This document shows positions 8,404 to 17,503 of a stretch of DNA of 64,000 nt, piece by piece. The position numbers and the translations under genes are program-made. Every line of letters starts with the position of its first letter. The first letter of the stretch is position 1. The stretch is taken from contig NZ_OCMS01000001.1 in NCBI RefSeq assembly GCF_900215325.1, forward strand, positions 248,001 through 312,000. The letters run 5' to 3'. The DNA comes from Fibrobacter sp. UWB16 (GTDB lineage: Bacteria > Fibrobacterota > Fibrobacteria > Fibrobacterales > Fibrobacteraceae). The notes under the pieces are model-generated. The model worked only from the letters and a program-made list of their open reading frames with translations, was not told the origin of the DNA and made no database searches.

Positions 8404-9414
8404 TTATTTTTCCAAAGCGGATTTAAGCCAGTTCAACGAAAATTCACGCATTTCGTCTAGCTTGCCGGACTCGTATAATTTGAGCAGCGAATCAAATCGT
8501 GCGGAACCACGGTCCTTATTATATATGCACTTGAATTCTTTCCCAAAGATTATCGAGAAAACCGTTCCATGGAAGGAATCCGTGACTACATAAGATGCGT
8601 CACGGAACATGGCTAACCATTCGGGAACAGTCAGAGTCGATTTTGAATCTGCATGGAATTTTTTTACAACCAATCCGCGTGAAGCAGCCTCTTTTTCATA
8701 AGTTGCCGAAATCTCTTTATTTTCATCCAGCACATAAACCGCAAGATATTTATCGGCGCAAACAGGAATCTCTTCGCAAATCGGTAGATAATCGTCTTTC
8801 GATAGCAACAGTGTCGGGTCTAAAACCCATGCTGCATCCACGCCAAGTTTTTCTTTGCACAACATCACGCCAGATTCTTCGCGAACACTGATTGCATGAA
8901 ATTTTTTAGCGAGACCTGCACAAATTTTGGTTTGTCTAGGTGTATATTCCCATTCATCAACCCCAAACGATGCCGCATAAGCGATGCGCTTAATTGACTT
9001 TTTTTCAGCAAACTTGAGAAACATGTCTTCAATTCGATAATTATACTTTGGACGCCAAACTTGGTCACTTCCAACAATAATTGCATAGGATTCATCCAAC
9101 ATACTTTCGTTGTACTTGAAGCATTTTGCTGTCAACTTTAGCCATTTGCAAGCAAAATCATTTGCCCAACAAGAACGAAAACCTTTACATGAAAATCTAA
9201 GAAATTTCCGACGTTTACTAGGAATAAATAGCAAAAATAAGGATTTCAGGCTATATTTAAAAAAAGAGAAAAAAGAAATGCGAGGCACCATAAGAAAATC
9301 AATCGTTTGACAAGTATATCCATTTTTTTTTATAAAATTATGCAACGCAAAATTCTGAAGCAAACCACCATAATTACTCTGTAATGGGAGTGTAACAATC
9401 ACCACTTTTTTCAT
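8404..9414 (-). CDS. Polysaccharide pyruvyl transferase family protein
   Basis: 336 aa with the family's markers in order: NYGGLLQ (residues 14-20), VGSDQVWRP near 116, and TDSFHGTVFSIIFGKEF near the C-terminus. The family (PF04230; CsaB, WcaK, PssM) transfers pyruvate from PEP to sugar hydroxyls as a ketal, adding negative charge to surface glycans. Located 1 nt after a GT2 gene and 3 nt before the flippase, consistent with decoration of the repeat unit before export. Confidence 0.85.
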   Translation of the reverse strand: MKKVVIVTLPLQSNYGGLLQNFALHNFIKKNGYTCQTIDFLMVPRISFFSFFKYSLKSLFLLFIPSKRRKFLRFSCKGFRSCWANDFACKWLKLTAKCFKYNESMLDESYAIIVGSDQVWRPKYNYRIEDMFLKFAEKKSIKRIAYAASFGVDEWEYTPRQTKICAGLAKKFHAISVREESGVMLCKEKLGVDAAWVLDPTLLLSKDDYLPICEEIPVCADKYLAVYVLDENKEISATYEKEAASRGLVVKKFHADSKSTLTVPEWLAMFRDASYVVTDSFHGTVFSIIFGKEFKCIYNKDRGSARFDSLLKLYESGKLDEMREFSLNWLKSALEK

Positions 9415-9415
9415 T

Positions 9416-10381
9416 TTACTGATTCCACATAGTTGTTATACACACCTTCGCTTTAAATAGTCTTCTGGCAAAAGGCAAAGAAAAGAACAAAGCAATAGTG
9501 ATAAAAAATTCCCAATGACCCAAAGTATGCAAATTGAAATTGAATAATTTATTCACTTCAGGGTAAAGGCCCTTAAAATCACTATCGGTAAATTCGCAAA
9601 TTAAAAAAGCGGTCCATTTGGAACTCTTTTTTAATTCAGCAACTCCATTTTCGACAAAAGGATCTTTTTTTTGTTCAAGCCAAGAGATAATGTTTTTTAA
9701 AGAATTTAATCTCTTCATAGAATGCTGTTGAATTAAACTATTGTGATTTACATTTTGATAATAATGATAAAAAGCTTTTGGTAAATAGGAAATTTTTACA
9801 GGTTTTTCAGCTAATTTTAAATTGACAAAAAGGTCTTCGCAATAATTCATATTCAAATCGAATTTTATACCATATTTTCGAAAGCATTCTGTGCGAACTA
9901 ATTTATTCCAACAGGCCCCATGCAACTTTTCATTTACTAAATCATAAAAATAGGCATCATGATTTAATTTTGTTGGTTCTTGCTTGTAATATTTTCGCTG
10001 TTTCCCACTTTCTAAATAGTAGTCACAAATCACAACATCAGCATCATCAATCAAAGCTTTTTTCAAAAGTTCTTCAAGCATCGTTGAATCAACCCAGTCG
10101 TCAGGATCAACGTGAATAAAGAAATCACCCTTGGCATTATCAAATCCAACTTGTCTTGCTGTTGCTACGCCACCATTTCCTTTATGGATTGTTTTAAAAC
10201 GACAATCATGTGCGGCATATTCATCACAAATAGCTCCAGACTGATCAAAAGAGCCATCATCGACCAAAAGAACTTCAAAATTTTTTAAAGTCTGTCGCTG
10301 TAAGCAATCTAAGCAACGCCGAATGAAATTTTCAGCTTGATACACAGCGACAATGACACTTATGTTAGGATGATTCATCAT
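9416..10381 (-). CDS. Family 2 glycosyltransferase
   Basis: 321-aa GT-A fold enzyme: ISVIVAVYQAENFIRRCLDC, VDDGSFDQSG and HVDPDDW (the DxD metal site) in the first 110 residues. A predicted hydrophobic stretch near the C-terminus (FFITIALFFSLPFARRLF) may hold it at the membrane. An upstream TTG in frame is possible, but the tandem ATGs at 10381/10378 give the normal family start; neither has a clear ribosome site. Adds one sugar to the lipid-linked unit; donor unknown. Confidence 0.85.
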   Translation of the reverse strand: MMNHPNISVIVAVYQAENFIRRCLDCLQRQTLKNFEVLLVDDGSFDQSGAICDEYAAHDCRFKTIHKGNGGVATARQVGFDNAKGDFFIHVDPDDWVDSTMLEELLKKALIDDADVVICDYYLESGKQRKYYKQEPTKLNHDAYFYDLVNEKLHGACWNKLVRTECFRKYGIKFDLNMNYCEDLFVNLKLAEKPVKISYLPKAFYHYYQNVNHNSLIQQHSMKRLNSLKNIISWLEQKKDPFVENGVAELKKSSKWTAFLICEFTDSDFKGLYPEVNKLFNFNLHTLGHWEFFITIALFFSLPFARRLFKAKVCITTMWNQ

Positions 10382-10414
10382 TAAACAAAAAAATAACAAT
10401 ATGGATTTAAAAAT

Positions 10415-11167
10415 TCACTTTTGTTTGGTTCCAAATTTTCTTCTAACAAAATCCGCAAAGTTTCCGCCAAAATTTCGATATAGGAACTGATAAATTTTTC
10501 CTCGGAGTCTATTCTTTTTATTACACCAACTACCTGAATAGTGATGTATTGAAACTGTTTTGTCCGTTATATGTATTTTTCCTGTAGATAGATCCATTGG
10601 CTGAAAATATTCTTTTGGATAAATGTACACCCCTTCTATAAATTGTACTTCATCAATATTCTTCAAACCATGTTTTTGCAATAATTCAGTCGTATATTCA
10701 ACTACAGTTTTAAGTTTTGCAGTATCCGTAGCGTTTATAAAGTGCAGAGTCTTATATAAATCTAAGATTTCTCGATATAAGCCCAGCCCTGGAGCAACTC
10801 CTAAGCCCAGCCCAGGATTAACTCCCCCATTAGCCTCGTTTACGGCACAACTATTTTGACAGCCCATAAAAGCTCCTTTTGAAACAATAGATTCTATAGG
10901 CTTGACTAATTCCACATCTGTATCAAAATAGAGACCGCCTTGTTCATATAAAATTTTGAACCTTACATAATCACTAACAAAAGCCCATTTTTTTTCATTA
11001 TATGCTTCTATAGCATATTTACAATCAGAAAAATCAACATTAGATTCATTCCACTGTTTAATTTCATAATCTGGACAATATTTTTTCCAACTTTCGATAC
11101 ATTTTAAAGCTTCTTTAGGCAGAGGCTTTCCGCCAAACCAACAGTAATGAATAATTTTAGGAATCAT
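10415..11167 (-). CDS. Family 32 glycosyltransferase (DxD)
   Basis: 250 aa. IPKIIHYCWFGGKPLP at the start and WAFVSDYVRFKILYEQGG leading into YFDTDVE (DTD at 82-84) are the hallmark of GT32/capsular glycosyltransferases with a mannosyl-transferase-like DxD catalytic region. The stop of the preceding gene abuts its start (gap 0), so translation is probably coupled. Donor and acceptor unknown. Confidence 0.85.
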   Translation of the reverse strand: MIPKIIHYCWFGGKPLPKEALKCIESWKKYCPDYEIKQWNESNVDFSDCKYAIEAYNEKKWAFVSDYVRFKILYEQGGLYFDTDVELVKPIESIVSKGAFMGCQNSCAVNEANGGVNPGLGLGVAPGLGLYREILDLYKTLHFINATDTAKLKTVVEYTTELLQKHGLKNIDEVQFIEGVYIYPKEYFQPMDLSTGKIHITDKTVSIHHYSGSWCNKKNRLRGKIYQFLYRNFGGNFADFVRRKFGTKQK

Positions 11168-12244
11168 TTAGATGTACCTTTTGTATTCAGATATTTCTTT
11201 TTCTGCAATTTTATTCCAAGTAAATTCTTCTGAAATCAATCGCATTGCAGCAGAAGACATTTCTTTTAATTGATCTTCAGAATCTACATTTATTGCAAAT
11301 TTGATTGCCTCGGCAACTTTTTGAGGATTTGTTTCAACGCCCCAACCAGCTTTATATTTGTTAATAAAATCTACGGTATTGGTTCCTTCTGTTACTATAC
11401 AAGGTAATCCTAAAGACAAGGCTTCGAGGATTCCTAATGGTAAACCTTCAAATCGTGAAGTTTGAATAAAAAAATCACTATTTAATAAAGCTTCTATTTT
11501 TTTTTCTCCATATATTGCATCATGTACAGTTACTAGTTGACTAATATTCCTTTTGAAAATCATATCCCTTATCTCTTTTTGAGCATCTTCTCCATTATGA
11601 AGAGACTGTTTTTGTTTTGGCCCATATATGTTCAATATAAAATGATGTTCCTTTAAATATTTTTTTTCTAACTCAATAGCATCTAGTAAAATATCAATTC
11701 CTTTATGAAAAACATCTAAACGACCTACATAAATAAATTTTTTTTCACTTTTTTCTCCAAATTTTTTTTTTGTTAATGAGGGAATTGCAACTCCATTTCC
11801 ACAGACAAAACCTTTGTTCGAATAAATAGAGGTTTCTTTTTCTTTATCTGTTAGAAACTGTATTGCGGAAGCCCCCTTTAAAAAAGAAGAAAAAAAGATT
11901 CTAATTGCAAAAAACTTTTTAATTCGCTTTTGAGCTAGAGAAACTTTTGTTAATGAGCAATGGGGGATAACAACATATGGAATATTTATTTTTTTTAAGA
12001 ATCGACTTATTTTTACATAAGATAAGAAATATACCCCATGAAATAAAACAATATCAGGATTAAATTTACCAGAATACAAATCTTCGATATGCAATTGTTT
12101 AACATCGCAATCTATTTTTTTAGAATGTAAATTTAAAACAGCAACATCACAAGTTGTTTTTTGCGCCATCACATGTTGGGGTACAACTATATTGATTCCA
12201 CTAAAAGGATTTCCGTTAATGCTGCAGATATGAAGAATTTTCAT
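11168..12244 (-). CDS. Family 4 glycosyltransferase (GT-B)
   Basis: 358 aa with the GT-B two-domain layout: KILHICSINGNPFSGINI at the N-terminus and FIYVGRLDVFHKGIDILLDA in the C-domain. The donor-site block SRFEGLPLGILEALSLG contains the EX7E-type glutamates. Uses a nucleotide sugar to extend the repeat unit. Very AT-rich codon use, like the polymerase gene beside it and unlike the two genes at the operon start. Confidence 0.85.
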   Translation of the reverse strand: MKILHICSINGNPFSGINIVVPQHVMAQKTTCDVAVLNLHSKKIDCDVKQLHIEDLYSGKFNPDIVLFHGVYFLSYVKISRFLKKINIPYVVIPHCSLTKVSLAQKRIKKFFAIRIFFSSFLKGASAIQFLTDKEKETSIYSNKGFVCGNGVAIPSLTKKKFGEKSEKKFIYVGRLDVFHKGIDILLDAIELEKKYLKEHHFILNIYGPKQKQSLHNGEDAQKEIRDMIFKRNISQLVTVHDAIYGEKKIEALLNSDFFIQTSRFEGLPLGILEALSLGLPCIVTEGTNTVDFINKYKAGWGVETNPQKVAEAIKFAINVDSEDQLKEMSSAAMRLISEEFTWNKIAEKEISEYKRYI

Positions 12245-12291
12245 TATATTTGCATTCCTTTATTTCTAAGTATAGTACACCTTAAAAACTA

Positions 12292-13497
12292 TTAGTCTTT
12301 TGTGGAATATGTTTTTTTGTACAAATAAAACATATTCCTTCGACAAGAGTAAAATAAGCTAAAGTAAAAAAAAGCTAGCATCCAAAATTCAGGTCTCTTC
12401 CATAAAATAGATGAAAATAAAAGTCGTCCTATGGAAATGGAAAAAAAGATGGCAAGAATATTTTTTTCTTCATTTGCATCATTTTTAAAAAAATAAATGA
12501 GAATGCTAAATAAGAATATAATTAGTACTAAGAACGCAAAAAAACCTAAATCTTGAAAAACTTGCAAAAAAATATTATGAACATACGCCCCATCACCTAG
12601 CAAATCAATCCCTCGTCCAAAAAGAAAATTTTCCTTGATACAATCAATAGATCTCATGTAAACATCATCTCGTCCTGATGAAGCTTCTGCAAACCCCTGT
12701 GCTATTTGCAATCGTATTTTGTCAATTGCATAAGCTCGACCGCCGAATATATTAATAATTTTTTGAAACCATGTTAAAATATTCAAAATATTGCTATAAA
12801 TGAGAAAAAATAATCCAACGCTTATTATGTTGAAAAAAATAAATTTTCGATGTATAATAAATCTATCAATTGCAAAGAGTAAAACAAATGAAACCAAAGC
12901 TCCTCTAGCTCCGTAAATGATCATTTCAATTAAAGATATTGCAAACAATATGTAACTTAAAAAAATCCATTTTTTTTTCAGGATTGTTTTTTTATAACTA
13001 GAAATGATCTCATAAAGAAAAACCACAGAAACTAGCATCCCGTAGCCAAAACGCATGTAGTTTGTACCTCCGAAAAAGGGGGTCCAGCAAATGACAAAAA
13101 AATTAATAATTGCTAAAACAAACCCAAACCTAAGGAATTCAAAAAAATCGAAATTAAATAAAAAAATAAAAAAAATTGGGAGAAAATAAAAATAGAAAGG
13201 CAATATAGAAAAGGGGTCAGTACCATTTATAATAGAATTAACAAAAGTAGCAAAAAAAATAAACATAAGCAAAAAAATAGAATTATTGTTAATTATAGAT
13301 TTTATATTCCTGTACAATGAATAAGACACTAAAATTATACTGGAAATTCCAGAAACTATTGTTGGATTGACAAAAATCATCACAGGAATAGTCAAAGAAT
13401 ATTGAAAAAGAAAAAGTGCAATAATTCTCCCGTTTGTTTTTATTGCTTCGTCAACAAATATATTCTTATCGCTATTCAAATAAAAAAACATAAACAT
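12292..13497 (-). CDS. Wzy-like O-antigen/capsule polymerase
   Basis: 401-aa integral membrane protein with about 10-12 hydrophobic helices and low sequence complexity (Phe, Ile, Asn, Lys). The large loop with GRGIDLLGDGAYVHNIFLQVFQDLGFFAFL is typical of the O-antigen ligase/polymerase superfamily (His-Asn in a conserved periplasmic loop). It would polymerise flipped repeat units in the periplasm. ATG 13497 or 13491 is preferred over an upstream in-frame TTG: GGGGGT lies just before them. Among the most AT-rich genes in the window, a common trait of wzy genes. WaaL-like ligase is the alternative. Confidence 0.75.
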   Translation of the reverse strand: MFMFFYLNSDKNIFVDEAIKTNGRIIALFLFQYSLTIPVMIFVNPTIVSGISSIILVSYSLYRNIKSIINNNSIFLLMFIFFATFVNSIINGTDPFSILPFYFYFLPIFFIFLFNFDFFEFLRFGFVLAIINFFVICWTPFFGGTNYMRFGYGMLVSVVFLYEIISSYKKTILKKKWIFLSYILFAISLIEMIIYGARGALVSFVLLFAIDRFIIHRKFIFFNIISVGLFFLIYSNILNILTWFQKIINIFGGRAYAIDKIRLQIAQGFAEASSGRDDVYMRSIDCIKENFLFGRGIDLLGDGAYVHNIFLQVFQDLGFFAFLVLIIFLFSILIYFFKNDANEEKNILAIFFSISIGRLLFSSILWKRPEFWMLAFFYFSLFYSCRRNMFYLYKKTYSTKD

Positions 13498-13522
13498 CAC
13501 CCCCAAAAAAGGTATTTTGTTT

Positions 13523-14722
13523 TCATCTTGTGCTTTCGGCCTTTTCCCAAACAGGTTTTGATTTACCTGTAATAATGTTTATTACACCTTTCCATTGCGC
13601 CATAACAGTCATGCAATAATAAAACACAGTCCTAGTCAATCTATTGCCAGACTTTGTTACCCATCCTATTAAAGCAATCAAATAAAATAGTATCTGCAAT
13701 CCTAATAAAACTAGCCAAGGAATCCCACCCCAAATCGCTAATGGAATGTTAATCGCAAGAACCAAGAGATGCATCAACCAAAGAAGATATCGGCAGGTTC
13801 TATGTCCAAAATAAAAGTATGTAAACCAATGGTAAGAAAATACATTAAACACACGCATTTTGGGGCATATGCCCGTAAGAATGTCTCGGTTCATACGGAC
13901 TTTTCTCTTAAACTCATCCTCATTTACCTCACCTGCTTTTTCATAGGCGATTGCATTAGGATTGTATAGAGATTTCTTCTTTTCCAGAGCAAAAATAAAA
14001 GGAAAACTAGAGTCATGACACTCTATCGGAGAGACTTTTACATAATACTCGTTCCTTACGGCATATATAGCGCCATTTCCCGCAGTAATTGTCTGTAATT
14101 TGCTCTCTATATTTCGACACATCAAATCAAGTTTCCAGTAAAAACCTTCGGAATTTGCGGTATCACTCCCCTCGGTGTTCATATACCGAAGTTGGCCAGA
14201 AACATATGCAATGGATGAATCCGTAAAGTAAGAAACCAGTTCTTTGACCGCACAGGATTCAAATATCGCATTTGCATCAGTCATCACAAGGATTTCTGTA
14301 TTACATAATTCTTGCGCTTCATTCTGAGCATTCGTTTTCCCATAATGATTTACCGTCTTATGAATACGAATCTTGCGTTCTGGATGCTTGGCAATGAAAG
14401 ACTCGACAATATCATTGGTCTTATCGGTCGAAAAATCAGAAGCAACCAAAAACTCTATTTTTTCTTGCGGATAATCAACCTCAAGAAGGTTTTGAAGTTT
14501 TTGTTCTATAACTTTTTCCTCATTATGAGCCACAACCATAACGGTCACAGTTGGTTCATATGCGCAATCTTTCTTAGTTTCTCTTTTAAATATTTTATTT
14601 AATATTACTAACGATATCGGATAACCGACCATAGCCCAAAATATGACGAACAACGCAATCAACCACATAATGGTTAATGCCAACATAAGGGGGACTTGTT
14701 GTAATAAAGAATCAAATTTCAT
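13523..14722 (-). CDS. Membrane-bound family 2 glycosyltransferase
   Basis: 399 aa: one N-terminal transmembrane segment (LALTIMWLIALFVIFWAMVG), a cytosolic GT2 domain (TVTVMVVAHNEEKVIEQKL, ASDFSTDKTND, VMTDANAIF with the metal-binding Asp, and a QxxRW-like region replaced by KRKVRMNRD), then three C-terminal membrane helices. This resembles processive or lipid-linked GT2 enzymes such as IcaA/hyaluronan-synthase relatives. The classic QxxRW is not evident, so single addition is more likely than processive synthesis. Separated by 11 nt from the ATP-grasp gene. Confidence 0.8.
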   Translation of the reverse strand: MKFDSLLQQVPLMLALTIMWLIALFVIFWAMVGYPISLVILNKIFKRETKKDCAYEPTVTVMVVAHNEEKVIEQKLQNLLEVDYPQEKIEFLVASDFSTDKTNDIVESFIAKHPERKIRIHKTVNHYGKTNAQNEAQELCNTEILVMTDANAIFESCAVKELVSYFTDSSIAYVSGQLRYMNTEGSDTANSEGFYWKLDLMCRNIESKLQTITAGNGAIYAVRNEYYVKVSPIECHDSSFPFIFALEKKKSLYNPNAIAYEKAGEVNEDEFKRKVRMNRDILTGICPKMRVFNVFSYHWFTYFYFGHRTCRYLLWLMHLLVLAINIPLAIWGGIPWLVLLGLQILFYLIALIGWVTKSGNRLTRTVFYYCMTVMAQWKGVINIITGKSKPVWEKAESTR

Positions 14723-14733
14723 TTTGTGATCTT

Positions 14734-15690
14734 TTATCTCTTTATTGCAATTTCGTTGTACTTCATCATATAGACACCGTCTTCGTAGTTGCCTATATTC
14801 TCTTTATTCTCAATACCCTTGAGGTTGTTTTCAATCAGAGCCATATGATTACATCCACACTCAAATGCATGGGGATAGCCGCCACCAAAACGGGGGTTTA
14901 CCTCAGAGATGTAGTATTTACCATCAATATCGAAAATGTCAATGTCAATTTGACCTGTGAAGCCGCTTTCTTCCGCAAATTTTTTTACCAAGGCGAATAA
15001 TTCGGGATCTTTAAAAGAGACTGCCTTGTCTGTTTCTCCGGCGCGCATCACAATCTTTTTCTTTGTGAAAATCGATACAACTTTCTTGCTGATCATGTCA
15101 ATGTACACATCTGCGCCAATTTCCTGACCATGCAAAAATTCCTGAATCATCATTCCTTCGGAATGAGTGCATAGCAAATCAACTGTTTCCTTATCGCACG
15201 CTTTAGAAATCGCTATACTTGCACTTCCGCAGGCGGGTTTTACGAAAACCGGATACTTAATTTCGCCCTTTGTCAAGTCAGCATAAAAAGCTTCACGATC
15301 CATATAGGATTTTGCGCAGTTATAGCCATGTTCCTTCAACCAATTATACATCTTGAATTTATCAAGGCTACGTTCGCAGAGTTCAAAATTAGAACCAATG
15401 ATTTTAACTCCGGCATCGTCAAAAAGCTTATGATTTTTAGCAAGAAGGTTTAATTCAGGGTCAATCAGAGAAAGAACGCCCTCAATCTTTTCCTTCTTAC
15501 AAATATCAAGAATAACATCAAGATATCCGTCAGCTGTAATGCGAGGAACAATATAATACTTATCAGCCTCATAAAGTGCAGGTGCAATTTCACTGCAATC
15601 GGTAGCGACAATCTTGCCATCCTTAAAGGTTTTCTTGAAATACTGGATAACCTTATTGCGGGTGCCAGCAGAAAGAATTAACATATTCAT
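14734..15690 (-). CDS. ATP-grasp ligase (carbamoyl-phosphate-synthase-like)
   Basis: 318 aa. N-terminal Rossmann-like preATP-grasp domain (MLILSAGTRNKVIQYFKK), then FVKPACGSASIAI (ATP-binding Lys and loop), GQEIGADVYID, and the metal-binding end DIDIFDIDGKYYISEVNPRFGGGYP with Glu and Asn. Such enzymes form an amide or peptide bond through an acyl-phosphate. Its start codon overlaps the stop of the PLP decarboxylase gene (TAATG). I infer that the amine made by the decarboxylase is ligated by this enzyme to a sugar acid or amino acid of the glycan. Confidence 0.8.
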   Translation of the reverse strand: MNMLILSAGTRNKVIQYFKKTFKDGKIVATDCSEIAPALYEADKYYIVPRITADGYLDVILDICKKEKIEGVLSLIDPELNLLAKNHKLFDDAGVKIIGSNFELCERSLDKFKMYNWLKEHGYNCAKSYMDREAFYADLTKGEIKYPVFVKPACGSASIAISKACDKETVDLLCTHSEGMMIQEFLHGQEIGADVYIDMISKKVVSIFTKKKIVMRAGETDKAVSFKDPELFALVKKFAEESGFTGQIDIDIFDIDGKYYISEVNPRFGGGYPHAFECGCNHMALIENNLKGIENKENIGNYEDGVYMMKYNEIAIKR

Positions 15691-16868
15691 TATTTTTCGT
15701 CTCCAATGGTACGGCTTTTATATTCGATATCGGTCCATTTATCACGAACTTTTGAAATTTTGGGGCCGTCTTTTACATAAACGGAAGGGAACCATTTTAT
15801 AAAAAGAGGAGAAAGACACATTGTATAGGCGCCGACTTTGTGGTAAATAATCTGATCATTAGGGAGAAGCTCTTGCTCATTCTTCACCTCAAACATACGA
15901 TCATGTTCCATGCAAGTAAAGCCACAAATAATCTGTCGATTAAGTTCAGTTCTTTTTTCATTCCCATTGCGAACAATGTCTTTGAAGTATGAACTCTTGG
16001 TCATCAAGGGATCTATTTGCGTGCGGCTTCCATCGGTCACAACAAACATGTTTCTGATCGTTTTTTTTACATCCTTGACAGTTGTATAGTAATCAACGGC
16101 AGCTCCGATCAGAGCCATTCCTGGTTCAACAACCAAAACAGTTTTCTTTGGATTGAAGTTGCGCCTTAATATTGCAGAAACCGTGCTGAAATATTCTATG
16201 AACTGAGGCTTTGATGCTAAACCACCAAAAAAACCTCCGCCAATATCCACATAATCCAAATTCAATTCGTATTTATCGGTAATTTCAACAGCTGCATCCG
16301 CAATGGCTTTATAAATGTCGGGTAACCGAGTCTTGGAACTTTTGTGGAGATGCAATCCCGAGATTTTGATGCCTTTAGCCTGGATTTTGTCAATAGCACG
16401 TTTCAGTTCACCATTTTCGTAGCAAAAACCAAAACGTTCACCATCTTCGCCACATTGAGTTTGCCCCGGGCACTTGGATTCTAAATCAAAGTTGACACGA
16501 ATTCCTACCGAATAACGACCTTTTTCCAATTCGTCAAGCCAATCAATTTCGTATTCAGAATCAATGTTTACAATGGAGTTGTTTTTAACAGCTTCAATAA
16601 AAGTTTCTTTTGACTTTGCTATACCGTTGTAAATGATTTTATTGGCCCCAATTGACTTAGCCAAATTATATTCATCATCAGAAACAACCTCTGCGTAACA
16701 ACCATTTTTTTTGAAATAGTTGATTACCCAAGGAAATGCATTCGTTTTGTAGGAATAGCCGATGATGTAGTTTCCCCAAGACGATTGAAGCGCATTTTTC
16801 AGCTTCAGCAATTCGTCATCGAGAAAATCTTTGTTGATCAAGAAATAGGGCGTTTGCAAACAATTCAT
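15690..16868 (-). CDS. PLP-dependent fold-type III decarboxylase (LysA/ornithine-decarboxylase-like)
   Basis: 392 aa. GYSYKTN places the PLP lysine at residue 41. LHLHKSSKT and DIGGGFFGG (phosphate-binding glycines) follow, and the C-terminal barrel has CMEHDRMFEVK, resembling the substrate Cys/Asp region of this group. Family members decarboxylate diaminopimelate, ornithine, arginine or carboxyspermidine. As it is locked by a 4-nt ATGA overlap to the PglC-like gene and by 1 nt to an ATP-grasp ligase, I infer a glycan-specific amine supply, not lysine synthesis. Confidence 0.8.
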   Translation of the reverse strand: MNCLQTPYFLINKDFLDDELLKLKNALQSSWGNYIIGYSYKTNAFPWVINYFKKNGCYAEVVSDDEYNLAKSIGANKIIYNGIAKSKETFIEAVKNNSIVNIDSEYEIDWLDELEKGRYSVGIRVNFDLESKCPGQTQCGEDGERFGFCYENGELKRAIDKIQAKGIKISGLHLHKSSKTRLPDIYKAIADAAVEITDKYELNLDYVDIGGGFFGGLASKPQFIEYFSTVSAILRRNFNPKKTVLVVEPGMALIGAAVDYYTTVKDVKKTIRNMFVVTDGSRTQIDPLMTKSSYFKDIVRNGNEKRTELNRQIICGFTCMEHDRMFEVKNEQELLPNDQIIYHKVGAYTMCLSPLFIKWFPSVYVKDGPKISKVRDKWTDIEYKSRTIGDEK

Positions 16869-17503
16869 TTACTCGTCCCCCCACCTCTAACAACATCAAG
16901 ATATTCTTCATCAGCAGACTCCGAATTCGGAGCAACATCTTCACGACAAAGAGCCTTTTTGATTGTTTTTAGAATGATTTTTAAATCACCCAAAAAAGAG
17001 ATATTGTTGACATATTGAACATCTAAAGCAAATCTTTGGTCCCATTTAACAAAGTTTCTTCCGTTAATCTGCGCAAGTCCACTGAGTCCGGGACGCACAT
17101 CATGGCGATGTTTTTCGGTTTCTGTGTAATACGGCAAATACTGAACTAACAGGGGTCTCGGCCCTATTACAGCCATATCACCTTTGAGGATGTTGAACAG
17201 TTCCGGTAATTCGTCGAGGCTGGTGCTGCGGAGGAACTTTCCGTAGGCGGTCAATCGCTTGTCATCCGGGAGCAAGTTGCCGTTGGCATCCTTCTCGTTC
17301 GTCATTGTGCGGAACTTGATGAGCTTGAAGATTTTCTCGTTAAGGCCCGGGCGCGGTTGCGTAAAGAACGGGTTACCCTTCATCTTGATTGCGCCGAGGA
17401 CTGTAAGCACAGCGAGAACCGGACTCAGGCAGAGAATGGCTGCCAAAGCACAGAAAAAGTCGAGTGGGCGTTTGAAGAAACGAGCGTACATTACTCGAAG
17501 CAT
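16865..17503 (-). CDS. PglC-like initiating phosphoglycosyl transferase
   Basis: 212-aa monotopic enzyme: N-terminal re-entrant hydrophobic helix (PLDFFCALAAILCLSPVLAVL), then FKLIKFRTM, STSLDELPELFNIL (the catalytic Asp-Glu dyad) and GDMAVIGPRPLL, all in family order. It moves a phospho-sugar from a UDP-sugar to undecaprenyl phosphate, the first membrane step of the pathway. The C-terminus ends in an acidic tail with no second domain, as in PglC and unlike the long WbaP. It overlaps the aminotransferase gene by 13 nt, pointing to an amino-sugar substrate. Confidence 0.9.
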   Translation of the reverse strand: MLRVMYARFFKRPLDFFCALAAILCLSPVLAVLTVLGAIKMKGNPFFTQPRPGLNEKIFKLIKFRTMTNEKDANGNLLPDDKRLTAYGKFLRSTSLDELPELFNILKGDMAVIGPRPLLVQYLPYYTETEKHRHDVRPGLSGLAQINGRNFVKWDQRFALDVQYVNNISFLGDLKIILKTIKKALCREDVAPNSESADEEYLDVVRGGGTSK

